Assembly (NCBI GenBank): GCA_944385585.1
Contig: CALWXU010000001.1
Span: forward strand, 54,240-118,239
Reading direction: 5' to 3'
DNA length: 64,000 nucleotides
Origin: an uncultured Flavonifractor sp.
GTDB lineage: Bacteria > Bacillota > Clostridia > Oscillospirales > Oscillospiraceae
The stretch's first letter is position 1. The number at the start of each line of letters is the position of its first letter. This document shows, piece by piece, positions 53,557-62,149 of this stretch. The notes beneath the pieces are model-generated. The model searched no databases, was not told the DNA's origin, and saw only the letters and a list, made by a program, of their open reading frames with translations. The translations under genes were made by a program, and so were the position numbers.

Positions 53557-55695
53557 ATGGGGCGTAAGTGCAAACGGCTGGCATCCCTCCTGCTGGCCGC
53601 GGCAGTGACGGCAGGACTACTCCCGGCTGCGGAGGCTGCGGGCGGGGTGGAGGCCAACGGGGCCCGTGGGGACGAGCTGAACCTGGACCCCTATGACGCC
53701 ATGATCAACTTTGCCAATGTGCGCAACGACAAGGTGTTTTCCTGGCCGGAGGAGGGGAATGTGCTGGTCTACACCGGCGCTACCTATACGCCCACGCTGA
53801 AAAAGAGCATCCAGAAGCTGGACGGTATGGTCATCCCGGCCAACCTGGTGGTGGATATCTATTTTGACTGTGCCGTCGTCAACAACGCCACCTACCCTGC
53901 GGGCTATACCTTCGTGGCCCAGTACGATACCACTGACGGCAGGAGCATTACTGTGGACGCCCAAGCCCTGATGTACAGCTTCGACCAGGCATTCGGCACC
54001 AGGATGGCCGGGGACGGCGCCACGGCCGGCGTCCCCTTCCACGGCTTTGCCGACGTACGGGCGGTGGACTACTACGCCCAGGCGGTGGCCTGGGCGGCGG
54101 AGGAGGGGATCACCGGAGGCACCAGCGCCGGCAGCTTCTCCCCGGATGCGCCAGTGACACGGGCCCAGGCGGTGACCTTCCTGTGGCGGGCAGCCGGGGA
54201 GCCGGCGGCCGGCATGGATGCATCCCCCTTCACGGACGTGGCCGACCCCGGCCTGTGGTACTACACCCCGGTGCTGTGGGCGGCGGAGCAGGGGATCACC
54301 GGCGGTGTCAGTGAAAGCCGGTTCGGGCCGGAGGAGATCTTGTCCTACGATCAGATTTTTACCTTCCTCAGCCGGGCAGCCGGGGAGGAGCAGGCCGATG
54401 CCGACTGGTCGGCGGCAGCGGTGCGCTGGGCTGGCGAGAACGGCCTCACAGATGGGCTGGCCTTTACCGCCAAGGGAGCCTGCTCCCGGGCCGATGTAGT
54501 CTATTGCCTGTGGAAACAGATGGGGCAGACGGGCCAGACCGGGCAGACGGGCCAGACTGAGCAGACCGGCGGGGAGAACTTGACCCTGTCTAATCTGGAG
54601 GCCGCCAGGGCGGTCATCCTCAACGGCTTCCTGGAACGAACAATCGAGATTGACGTGGCCCCCTACCACATTGAGAGCGACCAGCTCTTGGCCATGGCCA
54701 GGGAGATCGCAGACATAGACGGGGAGAACCCCTTCGGCATCTCTGTCATCAGCAGCCGCCAGCACGCCGGCCAGCAGGCCAAGAGCATCGGCGTGATCTA
54801 TCTCATGACCAACAGCTCCGGCAGCGGCACCGGCGGCAGCGGCAGCTGGCAGAACATTACAGAGGAGGTCCGGGCGGAGGCGGAGCGTGTGGTGGATCAG
54901 CTGGTCACGCCAGGCATGAGCAGCTACGACGCCGCCAAGGCCCTGCATGACTATCTGGTGCTCAACTGTGAATATGACAGCAGCAACTATTACGCCGGTA
55001 CGATCCCTGCAGTCTCCCACATGGCCAATGGAGCCCTGCTGGAGGGGGTGGCCGTGTGCTCCGGGTACGCCAAGGCCTATGAGGCCTTGCTGGACGCCGC
55101 CGGCATTCCCAGCGAGACGGTCACCGGCTACGCCGGCGGCTACCACGCCTGGAACCTGGTCCAGATCGACGGGGAGTGGTACCATGTAGACGTTACCTGG
55201 GACGACCCCATCCCCGACCGGGAGGGCTATGTCCGCTACAAGTATTTCCTGAAAAGCGACGAGGCCATGGGGAGGGATCACACCGACTGGGACGCCTCCT
55301 ACCCCTGTACCAGCACCCGATACGACGCGGAGCTGCCCAGCAGCGATGATCAGGCAAAGTTGGAGGAACAGGCGAGGGCCCAGCAGGAGATCGATGAGCT
55401 GCTCGCCCGTTGCAGACAGGTTATCGAGGCCATGCCATACCAGACCCAGGAGGAGCTGGCGGCGGCGTCTGACCAGGAGCTGTCAGATGCCAGGCGGGTG
55501 GAGATTCCCCTGCCCGGCGGCCGCTTGAGCCGGGAGGAGCTGTACCTCTTCAGTGAGCAGCTGCGCAGCCAGATCCCGGCGCAGTATCCCTTCATCGGGA
55601 CCGCCACCATGGGCAGCATGGACACCGACGCCCCAACCGTGCTCCTCTACCGGAAAGACGTGACGGAAGAGCTGCAGCGCCGCCAGGACGGCTGA
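53557..55695 (+). CDS. Secreted SLH-anchored transglutaminase-like protein
   Basis: 712 residues from ATG 53557 (AAGGAG nine bases upstream). Signal peptide CKRLASLLLAAAVTAGLLPA. Three SLH repeats at about 165-335 (FHGFADVRAVDYYAQAVAWA), then a GQTGQTGQTGQT linker encoded by a short in-frame repeat. The transglutaminase-like domain has C501 (GVAVCSGYAKAYEALL), H530 (GGYHAWNLV) and D545 (YHVDVTWDDP), a complete Cys-His-Asp triad. Such domains act as wall-associated cross-linkers or cysteine proteases; which one applies cannot be told. A helical tail of about 120 residues ends it. Own promoter and terminator. Confidence 0.88.
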   Translation: MGRKCKRLASLLLAAAVTAGLLPAAEAAGGVEANGARGDELNLDPYDAMINFANVRNDKVFSWPEEGNVLVYTGATYTPTLKKSIQKLDGMVIPANLVVDIYFDCAVVNNATYPAGYTFVAQYDTTDGRSITVDAQALMYSFDQAFGTRMAGDGATAGVPFHGFADVRAVDYYAQAVAWAAEEGITGGTSAGSFSPDAPVTRAQAVTFLWRAAGEPAAGMDASPFTDVADPGLWYYTPVLWAAEQGITGGVSESRFGPEEILSYDQIFTFLSRAAGEEQADADWSAAAVRWAGENGLTDGLAFTAKGACSRADVVYCLWKQMGQTGQTGQTGQTEQTGGENLTLSNLEAARAVILNGFLERTIEIDVAPYHIESDQLLAMAREIADIDGENPFGISVISSRQHAGQQAKSIGVIYLMTNSSGSGTGGSGSWQNITEEVRAEAERVVDQLVTPGMSSYDAAKALHDYLVLNCEYDSSNYYAGTIPAVSHMANGALLEGVAVCSGYAKAYEALLDAAGIPSETVTGYAGGYHAWNLVQIDGEWYHVDVTWDDPIPDREGYVRYKYFLKSDEAMGRDHTDWDASYPCTSTRYDAELPSSDDQAKLEEQARAQQEIDELLARCRQVIEAMPYQTQEELAAASDQELSDARRVEIPLPGGRLSREELYLFSEQLRSQIPAQYPFIGTATMGSMDTDAPTVLLYRKDVTEELQRRQDG

Positions 55696-55716
55696 CACCG
55701 CAGACAGACAGAAAAC

Positions 55717-55747
55717 AGGAGCGCCTGCCATCTTGGCAGGCGCTCCT
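55717..55747 (+). terminator. Terminator after the SLH-transglutaminase gene
   Basis: AGGAGCGCCTGCCA (55717-55730) pairs with TGGCAGGCGCTCCT (55734-55747) around a three-base loop, preceded by an A-run. Good hairpin, weak T-run; placed 22 bases after the stop. Confidence 0.8.
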
Positions 55748-55978
55748 CAGTCTGTTGAAAAACCCTCTTCGAAGGATGGCCTCGCAGAGTTCCTGCGGCC
55801 GCAGCCGCAGGAATGAAGTAAAAATCCGTCATTTCCGGGGACATGCGCCTCGGAAATGACATCTCTCTGATTGCATCGCCAATGTTCAAACAAGCCCAAG
55901 CCTGGAATCGCGTTCGGCATGTGTATCTTTGCCCCGCCCGCCTGGGGAGGCGGCTGGAAGAAAGACGCTCTGTCACGG
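55748..55978. repeat. Structured intergenic stretch, possible dispersed repeat
   Basis: No supported gene. It holds two strong palindromes: TTCCTGCGGC/GCCGCAGGAA (about 55790-55813) and GTCATTTCCG/CGGAAATGAC (about 55829-55861). Their density and lack of coding sense resemble dispersed intergenic repeats of clostridial genomes. I have no second copy in this window, so the repeat status is inference. Confidence 0.4.
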
Positions 55979-56006
55979 AGCCCCGCTGTGCGGGGCTTTT
56001 CCGTTT
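55979..56006 (+). terminator. Orphan rho-independent terminator
   Basis: AGCCCCGC-TGT-GCGGGGCT followed by TTTTCCGTTTTT (55979-56008 area). There is no plus-strand gene directly upstream, so it may end a small RNA, or read-through from the SLH-transglutaminase gene. Confidence 0.8.
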
Positions 56007-56126
56007 TTATAGGGGGCGGGCCTTACCGCCGCAGATGGCGCCCTCCACGGTGCGGGGGCCCGCCGCATACCGGCCGGGGCCTTTATATGGCAGTGTCAGG
56101 AGAAGGTATGATAAAAAATCATACTT

Positions 56127-56165
56127 TTCTTTTTTGGGGCTTCCCGTATACTGGAAGTATAAAAA
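56127..56165 (+). promoter_or_regulatory. Possible promoter for the ABC importer operon
   Basis: In the AT-rich stretch before the permease gene, TTGGGG followed after 18 bases by TATAAA (near 56157) is an acceptable vegetative pattern; a TATACT lies between them. The match is partial. A GAAGTATA/TATACTTC-like symmetry around it could be an operator. Confidence 0.35.
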
Positions 56166-56235
56166 TAGCTGGCATGATGCGAGAAAGGGGCGTTTCCAGC
56201 CCCATGCGTAGAATGAGAAGGAGTGACCCGGTTTC

Positions 56236-57024
56236 ATGGAAATGAAGAAGAAGCAGTCCCTTGCCAGCCGCATCCCCTCAAAGGTGTGGCTGCTGATTTC
56301 CTTCCTGGCGGCCATGGTGGTCTGGTATCTGCTGTCCATCATCCCCCAGACCGCCCGGGGCTTCCCCAACCTGCTGGTCACCCTGGAGGGTCTTGTCACC
56401 ATGATCCAGCGGGGCGTGTTCTGGCAGGATCTGAGCAGCAGCCTGATCTCCGTGTTCGGCGGGTACGCCCTGGGCTTCGTCATCGCCCTGCCGGTGGCCA
56501 TCCTCATGGCCTGGTACGTGCCCATCCGCAACATCCTCAACCCCTGGATCCAGTTCATCCGGAACATCCCCCCCCTGGCCTACGTGCCCCTGATTGTCAT
56601 CGTGGCCGGGGTGGGCCGCCGGCCCCAGATCATCGTTATCACCATCGCCTGCTTCCTGACCATGTGCGTCACCATCTACCAGGGCGTGGTCAACGTGGAC
56701 GAGACGCTGATCAAGGCCGCCCGGGTGCTGGGGGCCAAGGACAAGGACATCTTTGTCCGGGTCATCGCCCCGGCCACCCTGCCCTTCATCCTCACCGCCG
56801 TGCGGCTGGGCGCCTCGGTGGCCCTGACCACCCTGATCGCCGCCGAATCCACCGGCTCTCAGGCCGGACTGGGCATGCGCATCCGGGCGCTGGCCAGCAC
56901 CTATGATTCGGCCCCCATGCTGGCCTATGTCATCGTCATCGGCATCATCGGCATCACCATGGACAACATCATCAAACTTTTGGAAAGGAGGCTGACGGGA
57001 TGGCAGGAGAAGCGAGAGATCTGA
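56236..57024 (+). CDS. ABC transporter permease (SsuC/TauC/NrtB type)
   Basis: 262 residues, about six membrane segments. The EAA loop that contacts the ATPase is visible in ARVLGAKDKDIFVRVIAPAT. WYVPIRNILNPWIQFIRNIPPLAYVPL is typical of permeases for sulfonate, taurine, nitrate or thiamine-precursor uptake. ATG 56236 has AAGGAG 12 bases upstream. Overlaps the ATPase gene by 25 bases. Substrate not determined. Confidence 0.93.
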   Translation: MEMKKKQSLASRIPSKVWLLISFLAAMVVWYLLSIIPQTARGFPNLLVTLEGLVTMIQRGVFWQDLSSSLISVFGGYALGFVIALPVAILMAWYVPIRNILNPWIQFIRNIPPLAYVPLIVIVAGVGRRPQIIVITIACFLTMCVTIYQGVVNVDETLIKAARVLGAKDKDIFVRVIAPATLPFILTAVRLGASVALTTLIAAESTGSQAGLGMRIRALASTYDSAPMLAYVIVIGIIGITMDNIIKLLERRLTGWQEKREI

Positions 57025-57791
57025 AGCTCAAGATCGACAACGTCCGCAAGGTGTTCAACACCCGCAACGGCGAGATGATCGCCCTCAACGGGGTGGACCT
57101 GGACATTTATGAAAACGAGTTTATCTGCGTGGTGGGCCCCTCCGGCTGCGGCAAATCCACCCTGCTGAACATCATTGCCGGCCTGACCGAGGCCACCTCC
57201 GGCACCGTGTACTGCGGCGGAAAGCCCGTCACCGGCACCGGCACCGACCGGGGCGTTGTGTTCCAGCAGTACGCCCTGTTCCCCTGGCTGACGGTGAAGA
57301 AAAACGTCATGTTCGCCCTGGAGATGAAGGGGATCAAGGGCAAGCAGGCCGAAGAGGAGGCCATGAAGTATCTGGCCAAGGTGGATCTGGAGAAATTCGC
57401 CGACCACTATCCCAAGGAGCTGTCCGGCGGCATGAAGCAGCGGGTGGCCATCGCCCGGGCCTATGCCGCCGACCCCGAGGTGCTGCTCATGGACGAGCCC
57501 TTCGGCGCCCTGGACGCCCAGACCCGCACCCAGCTGCAGAGCGAGCTGCTGGAGACCTGGGAGCGGGACCGCAAGACCTGCTTCTTCATCACCCACGATG
57601 TGGACGAGGCCATCATTCTGGCCCAGCGGGTGATCATCATGAGCGCCCGCCCCGGCCGCATCAAGGATATTGTGGACATCGACATCCCCTATCCCCGCAC
57701 CCAGGAGACCAAGATGAGCCCGCGCTTCCTGGAGCTGAAGAACCACATCTGGGGCCAGGTCTACCAGGAATATCTGGAGGTGCGGAAGTAG
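57000..57791 (+). CDS. ABC transporter ATP-binding protein (SsuB/TauB/NrtD type)
   Basis: 263 residues with Walker A (VVGPSGCGKSTLLNIIAG), Q-loop (VFQQYALFPWLTV), signature (LSGGMKQRVAIARAYAAD), Walker B (VLLMDEPFGALDA) and H-loop (FFITHDVDEAI). All catalytic parts are intact. It powers the permease whose gene it overlaps; the substrate-binding protein gene follows. Confidence 0.96.
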   Translation: MAGEARDLKLKIDNVRKVFNTRNGEMIALNGVDLDIYENEFICVVGPSGCGKSTLLNIIAGLTEATSGTVYCGGKPVTGTGTDRGVVFQQYALFPWLTVKKNVMFALEMKGIKGKQAEEEAMKYLAKVDLEKFADHYPKELSGGMKQRVAIARAYAADPEVLLMDEPFGALDAQTRTQLQSELLETWERDRKTCFFITHDVDEAIILAQRVIIMSARPGRIKDIVDIDIPYPRTQETKMSPRFLELKNHIWGQVYQEYLEVRK

Positions 57792-57878
57792 CCTGCAATT
57801 GGAGCGGCCCAGGCCGTTGCAATAGAGGAAATGAGCCATTTACCCGAATCAACATGGAATCAAAGGAGGATCTACAGA

Positions 57879-58961
57879 ATGAACACGAAGAAACTGCTTG
57901 CTCTGGCGCTCTCCCTGGCCCTGTCCGTGGGCCTGCTGGCCGGCTGCGGCGGCGGCGCCGGCACTGGGACCACGTCGTCCCCCGACCCTGCCCCTGCGGA
58001 ATCCACGGCCCCGGTCTCTACGGAATCCCAGGCCCCTGAGGCGGAGCCCGCCACCGTGAATGTGGGCTACATGAACAACTATGGCAGCCTGTGGGCCCTG
58101 GTCTCCGCCATGGAGCTGGGCTATTTCGAGGATGAGAACCTCACCGTGAACGCCCAGAGCTTCGGCGACGGCCCCACCATCATCGCCGCCATGGAGAGCG
58201 GCTCCACCGACTTCGGCTACATCGGCGACGGCGCCCACCGCCTGTGCGTCCAGGGCAATGCCACCATTGTCGGCCTGTCCCACATCTCCAACGGCGACGC
58301 CGTGATCGCCGGCCCCGACATCACCAGCCTGGATCAGCTGGCCGGCAAGACCGTGGGCTACGCCCCCGGCACCTCCAGCGAGACCATCCTGACCAACGCC
58401 CTGAACAGCGTGGGCCTGACCATGGACGATATCACCCCCATGGCCATGGACGCCTCCGCCGTGGTGGCCGCCATGCTGTCCGACAACCTGGATGCCTGCG
58501 CCATCTGGTCCCCCGAGAGCCTGACCATCCTGGATCAGATGGAGGGCGCCCACAAGCTGGCCCAGAATACCGACTTCTCCGACATCAGCGTGTCCCTGGC
58601 CAGCTGGATCGCCATGCCCAGCTATCTGGAGGAGAACCACGACGTGGCCGTGCGCTTCATGCGCGCCATCCTGCGGGCCATGGACTACGCCGCCCTGGAG
58701 GAGAACTATGACGAGGTGGCCGGCTGGGTGGCCGACTTCCTGGCCGTGGACAAGGACACCGTTCTGCAGCAGGCCCGCGGCGACGCCGACTGGCTCACCG
58801 GGCAGGAGGTCCTCGCCGGCATCGAGGACGGCACCGTGGAGGGCTATTATGAGCTGCAGCAGTCCATGATGGTCACCGCCGGCACCATCACCGAGGAGGA
58901 GCAGTGCCCTGTCAGTGACTATGTGAACTACGACATCATCACCGAAGCCGGGAACTACTGA
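57879..58961 (+). CDS. ABC transporter substrate-binding lipoprotein (NMT1/SsuA-like)
   Basis: 360 residues from ATG 57879, AAGGAGG ten bases upstream. Lipoprotein signal with lipobox LLAGC, C23 being the anchored cysteine. A serine/proline/threonine-rich tether is followed by the binding fold (VNVGYMNNYGSLWALVSAME, GYFEDENLTVNAQSFGDGP, LAGKTVGYAPGTSSETILTN). These proteins bind nitrate, sulfonates, taurine, riboflavin or pyrimidine precursors. The nearby two-component genes may regulate or sense with it, but there is no direct proof. Confidence 0.92.
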   Translation: MNTKKLLALALSLALSVGLLAGCGGGAGTGTTSSPDPAPAESTAPVSTESQAPEAEPATVNVGYMNNYGSLWALVSAMELGYFEDENLTVNAQSFGDGPTIIAAMESGSTDFGYIGDGAHRLCVQGNATIVGLSHISNGDAVIAGPDITSLDQLAGKTVGYAPGTSSETILTNALNSVGLTMDDITPMAMDASAVVAAMLSDNLDACAIWSPESLTILDQMEGAHKLAQNTDFSDISVSLASWIAMPSYLEENHDVAVRFMRAILRAMDYAALEENYDEVAGWVADFLAVDKDTVLQQARGDADWLTGQEVLAGIEDGTVEGYYELQQSMMVTAGTITEEEQCPVSDYVNYDIITEAGNY

Positions 58962-59106
58962 TCCGGCCTGAGTGCATCAGCTTCAGCCTTGCAAGGGGCG
59001 GCGGTGTATGCCGCCGCCCCGTTTCTTCCGTTTACAGCCTCCTGAGGATCGGATACAATAGGAGGTGCGGGAGGCAAAACGCCTCCCTGCCTGGGGAGGG
59101 AGCGCC

Positions 59107-60630
59107 GTGCTGTTTGTATTGTCTGCCGGGCTGCTTTTGGGGTCGCTGACTGTACTGATTTTGCGGAAAAACCGGGAATCGCTGCTGCTGGCCGCCATGT
59201 GCCTGGCGCTGACGGTATTTCTGGTTGGCATCATGATCTTCATCGCCAAAAAAGGCGGCATCACCCGGCAGCTGGAGCTGTTCCTGTTCTTCTCGCGGGA
59301 GCTCCGGACCTGGGTTCAGTTCCGCCTGATCATGCTGGATCAGCTGGGCTATCTCATCGCCCTGGGCCGGCATATCTTCCCCCTGCTCCTGCTGGAGATG
59401 GCCATGCACTATTCCATGCCGGCCTGGATGCGCCGGTTTCCCCGGGTGCGCTATTACGCCGTGGTCCTGCCGGCCGTCACCCTGGTGCTCTATCTGCCCG
59501 GGGTATACCGCTGGCTGGTGGAGGCGTCCCCCTGGACACAGGCGGCCCTGTACTACTTCTCCTGGCTGTGGGTGGTCGGCTATGTGGCGTTGTCCATTGC
59601 GCTCCTGGCGGCGGAGCTGTTTTCCATCACGGTCCCCTTCTGCCGGCGGCGCTTTGCACAGATCGCCGTCTGCCTGCTCTCCCTGTCCGCCCTGTACCTG
59701 CTCTATTCCGGACAGGACCCGGGACAGGTGTACAGCTTCTACAGCTATGATTACCTGTGGATCCGCGGCGTGGGCTACCTGCAGTACAGCCTGACAATGT
59801 GGGGATACGCGCTGCTGGTGGTTGGCAACGTCATATGTGGGGTCCTGGGCCTGGGAAGCCTGCTGCGCTATACCCGCGACGCATACGCCAGCGACCGGGA
59901 CGATATGGCGCTGGAGCGGAAATTCGATGTGGCCCGCACCGGGGCCAGCGTCTTTGTCCACAGCATCAAAAACCAGCTGCTGGCCAACCGGGTGCTTTTC
60001 AAGCGTATCCGTGCCGAGCTGGACAGGCCGGAGCCGGATCTGGAGAAGCTGCGGGAGTACACGGAGAGCCTTTCGGAGAGCAATGAGCTGCTGGCGGCCC
60101 GCTCGGAGGAGCTCTACCGCACAGTGAAGGCCAAATCCGTGCGGCTGGTTCCTGTGCGACTGGACCGCCTAGAGGAGATCACCCGGCAGCGGTTCTTCAA
60201 GAAGTACCCGGAGGGGAGGCTCCGGATACAGATGGACGGGGAGACCAGGGTGCTGGCCGACGAAAACTATCTGAGCGAGGCCCTTTACAATCTGCTCACC
60301 AATGCCTGGGAGGCCACCCTGGAGGCCGGACGGACAGAGCCGGTGGAGCTGTTCAGCCATCAGGAGCGGATGTACACGGTGCTGGAGGTGCGGGATCAGG
60401 GCACCGGGATTTCCCCGGAGAAGCTGAAGCATATCTTCGAGCCCTTTTATTCCGGGAAGAACACCAACTTCAACTGGGGCATGGGGCTCTACCACGTGCG
60501 CGCCATTGTGCGCAGCCATCTGGGCTCCATCCGCGTGGAGAACCGGCCGGACGGGGGAGCCAGCTTCCTCATCCTGCTGCCCCGGTATACTGTGCGGACA
60601 TTGCAGCGGGGAGGTGCAGCGCGACTGTGA
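59107..60630 (+). CDS. Membrane sensor histidine kinase
   Basis: 507 residues from GTG 59107 (GGAGGG six bases upstream); an upstream GTG 59065 overlaps a ribosome-site-like AGGAGG and a small hairpin and is less likely. About eight hydrophobic segments (residues 1-265) form a membrane sensor domain without obvious extracellular part. The phosphoacceptor box is ASVFVHSIKNQLLANRVLFK (HxxKN type). The ATPase has N-box LYNLLTNAWEATLE, G1 DQGTGISPEKL and G2 NWGMGLYHVRAIV. Overlaps the response regulator by four bases. The 7-8 segment sensor suggests sensing within the membrane. Confidence 0.9.
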   Translation: MLFVLSAGLLLGSLTVLILRKNRESLLLAAMCLALTVFLVGIMIFIAKKGGITRQLELFLFFSRELRTWVQFRLIMLDQLGYLIALGRHIFPLLLLEMAMHYSMPAWMRRFPRVRYYAVVLPAVTLVLYLPGVYRWLVEASPWTQAALYYFSWLWVVGYVALSIALLAAELFSITVPFCRRRFAQIAVCLLSLSALYLLYSGQDPGQVYSFYSYDYLWIRGVGYLQYSLTMWGYALLVVGNVICGVLGLGSLLRYTRDAYASDRDDMALERKFDVARTGASVFVHSIKNQLLANRVLFKRIRAELDRPEPDLEKLREYTESLSESNELLAARSEELYRTVKAKSVRLVPVRLDRLEEITRQRFFKKYPEGRLRIQMDGETRVLADENYLSEALYNLLTNAWEATLEAGRTEPVELFSHQERMYTVLEVRDQGTGISPEKLKHIFEPFYSGKNTNFNWGMGLYHVRAIVRSHLGSIRVENRPDGGASFLILLPRYTVRTLQRGGAARL

Positions 60631-61292
60631 TCCGGATCCTTGTCGCAGAAGATTTTGACCTGCTCCGGGAGGATCTGTGCGAGACCCTTGAGCAGCAGGC
60701 GGATATGGAGGTGGCGGGCGCCGCCGCCAGCGGGAGAGAGATTGAGGCGCTGGCACAGTCCTCCGACTTCGACCTGATCCTGATGGATATCGAGATGGAG
60801 ACCACAACCGCCGGCATCCGCGCCGCCGAGCACATCCTGGAGCGGAGGCCGGAGGCAAAAATCCTCTTCCTCACCGCCCATGAGACGGACAACATGATCC
60901 TCACCTCCATGGGCGCGGGGGCGGTGGATTACATTGTCAAGGGCTGCTCGGAGGAGGAGCTGCTGAACCATATCCGCCGCGCCTATGAGGGGAAGCCCAT
61001 ACTGGACAGCAAGGTGCAGAACCTGGTGCTCAAGGAGTATTCCCGGCTGCGCACCTCGGAGCGCAGTCTGCTCTTTTTCATCAGCACGGCCTCCCAGCTG
61101 ACCGCCGCCGAGCGGGAGCTGGTGCACCTGCTGCTGGAGGACAAGAAAATCAAGGAGATCGCCGCCCAGCGGTGTGTGGAGGTGGTCACCGTCAAGACGC
61201 AGGTCAAGAGCCTGCTGCGCAAATTCGGCTGCACCCGCACCAAGGAGATCGTGAGCACCATCCGGGAGCTCAACGTGACCCACCTGTTTTAG
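60627..61292 (+). CDS. NarL/LuxR-type response regulator with atypical receiver
   Basis: 221 residues, GTG start overlapping the kinase gene by four bases. Receiver: acidic residues E8/D9 (ILVAEDFDLL), phosphoacceptor D54 in LILMDIEMETTTAG, lysine in YIVKGC. The usual proline after the methionine (MP) is replaced by E, a small departure. The C-terminal helix-turn-helix (TAAERELVHLLLEDKKIKEI, VVTVKTQVKSLLRKF) binds DNA. Partner of the preceding kinase; likely targets are nearby importer or sugar genes, unproven. Confidence 0.92.
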   Translation: MIRILVAEDFDLLREDLCETLEQQADMEVAGAAASGREIEALAQSSDFDLILMDIEMETTTAGIRAAEHILERRPEAKILFLTAHETDNMILTSMGAGAVDYIVKGCSEEELLNHIRRAYEGKPILDSKVQNLVLKEYSRLRTSERSLLFFISTASQLTAAERELVHLLLEDKKIKEIAAQRCVEVVTVKTQVKSLLRKFGCTRTKEIVSTIRELNVTHLF

Positions 61293-61325
61293 CGGCCGGA
61301 ACACTGCAACGAAAGGAAGAGACGC

Positions 61326-62141
61326 ATGGACTATTACCATATTTCCGCCCAGGATCTGGGGAAGGGCGCCAAGATCCCGGTCATCACGCTGGGCGACTCC
61401 GGCGAGGTGTTTTATGAGCTTGCCCTGGAGATGCTCCGCACCATCCAGGCCCACAACCAGCGGGGAGAGAAAACCGTATTCATCTGCCCCGTGGGACCCG
61501 TGGGGCAGTACCCTGTCTTTGTCCGCCTGGTGAACCGGGAGCGGGTCAGCCTGAAGGACTGCTGGTTCCTCAATATGGACGAGTATCTCAACGACGACGG
61601 GACCTATATTGACAAGAGCAGCCCCCTGTCCTTCCGGGGCTTCATGGAGCGGGCCGTGTACACCCAGGTGGACCCGGAGCTGCTCATGCCCCCGGAGCAG
61701 CGGGTGTTCCCCGACCCCGCCGACCCCGGAAAGGTGGACCGGCTCATTGAATCGCTGGGCGGCGTGGACGCGGCCTTCGGCGGCATCGGCATCAACGGCC
61801 ACCTGGCCTTCAACGAGGCCCAGCCGGAGCTGACGGCGGAGGAGTTCGCCGCCCTGGGCACCCGGGTGCTCACCCTCACGCCGGAGACCCGGACCGCCAA
61901 CGCCATCGGCGACCGGGGCGGCGCTGTGGAGGCCATGCCGCACAAGGCCGTCACCCTGGGCATCAAACAGATCCTGGGCGCCCGCAGGGTGCGGCTGGGG
62001 GTGTTCCGGGACTGGCACCGGGCAGTGGTGCGCCGCGCCGCCTATGGCGAGGTGTCCGCCGCCTTCCCCGTTACCCTGCTGCAGCGCCACCCCGACGCGG
62101 TGATCTATACCAACTCCGTGGCCGCGGGCCAGCCCTTCTGA
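61326..62141 (+). CDS. Glucosamine-6-phosphate deaminase-like protein (NagB family)
   Basis: 271 residues. NagB family landmarks: FLNMDEYLND with catalytic D85, then GGIGINGHLAFNEA with H159 and E164, and TRVLTLTPETRTANAIGD. The ring-opening position that is aspartate in well-studied NagB (GNDGHIAFNEP) is asparagine here (N157). Standard deaminases convert glucosamine-6-phosphate to fructose-6-phosphate and ammonia; this variant may be slower or act on a related sugar phosphate. Directly followed by nagA, which supports an amino-sugar role. AAAGGAAG before ATG 61326. Confidence 0.85.
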   Translation: MDYYHISAQDLGKGAKIPVITLGDSGEVFYELALEMLRTIQAHNQRGEKTVFICPVGPVGQYPVFVRLVNRERVSLKDCWFLNMDEYLNDDGTYIDKSSPLSFRGFMERAVYTQVDPELLMPPEQRVFPDPADPGKVDRLIESLGGVDAAFGGIGINGHLAFNEAQPELTAEEFAALGTRVLTLTPETRTANAIGDRGGAVEAMPHKAVTLGIKQILGARRVRLGVFRDWHRAVVRRAAYGEVSAAFPVTLLQRHPDAVIYTNSVAAGQPF

Positions 62142-62149
62142 GGCGCGCC

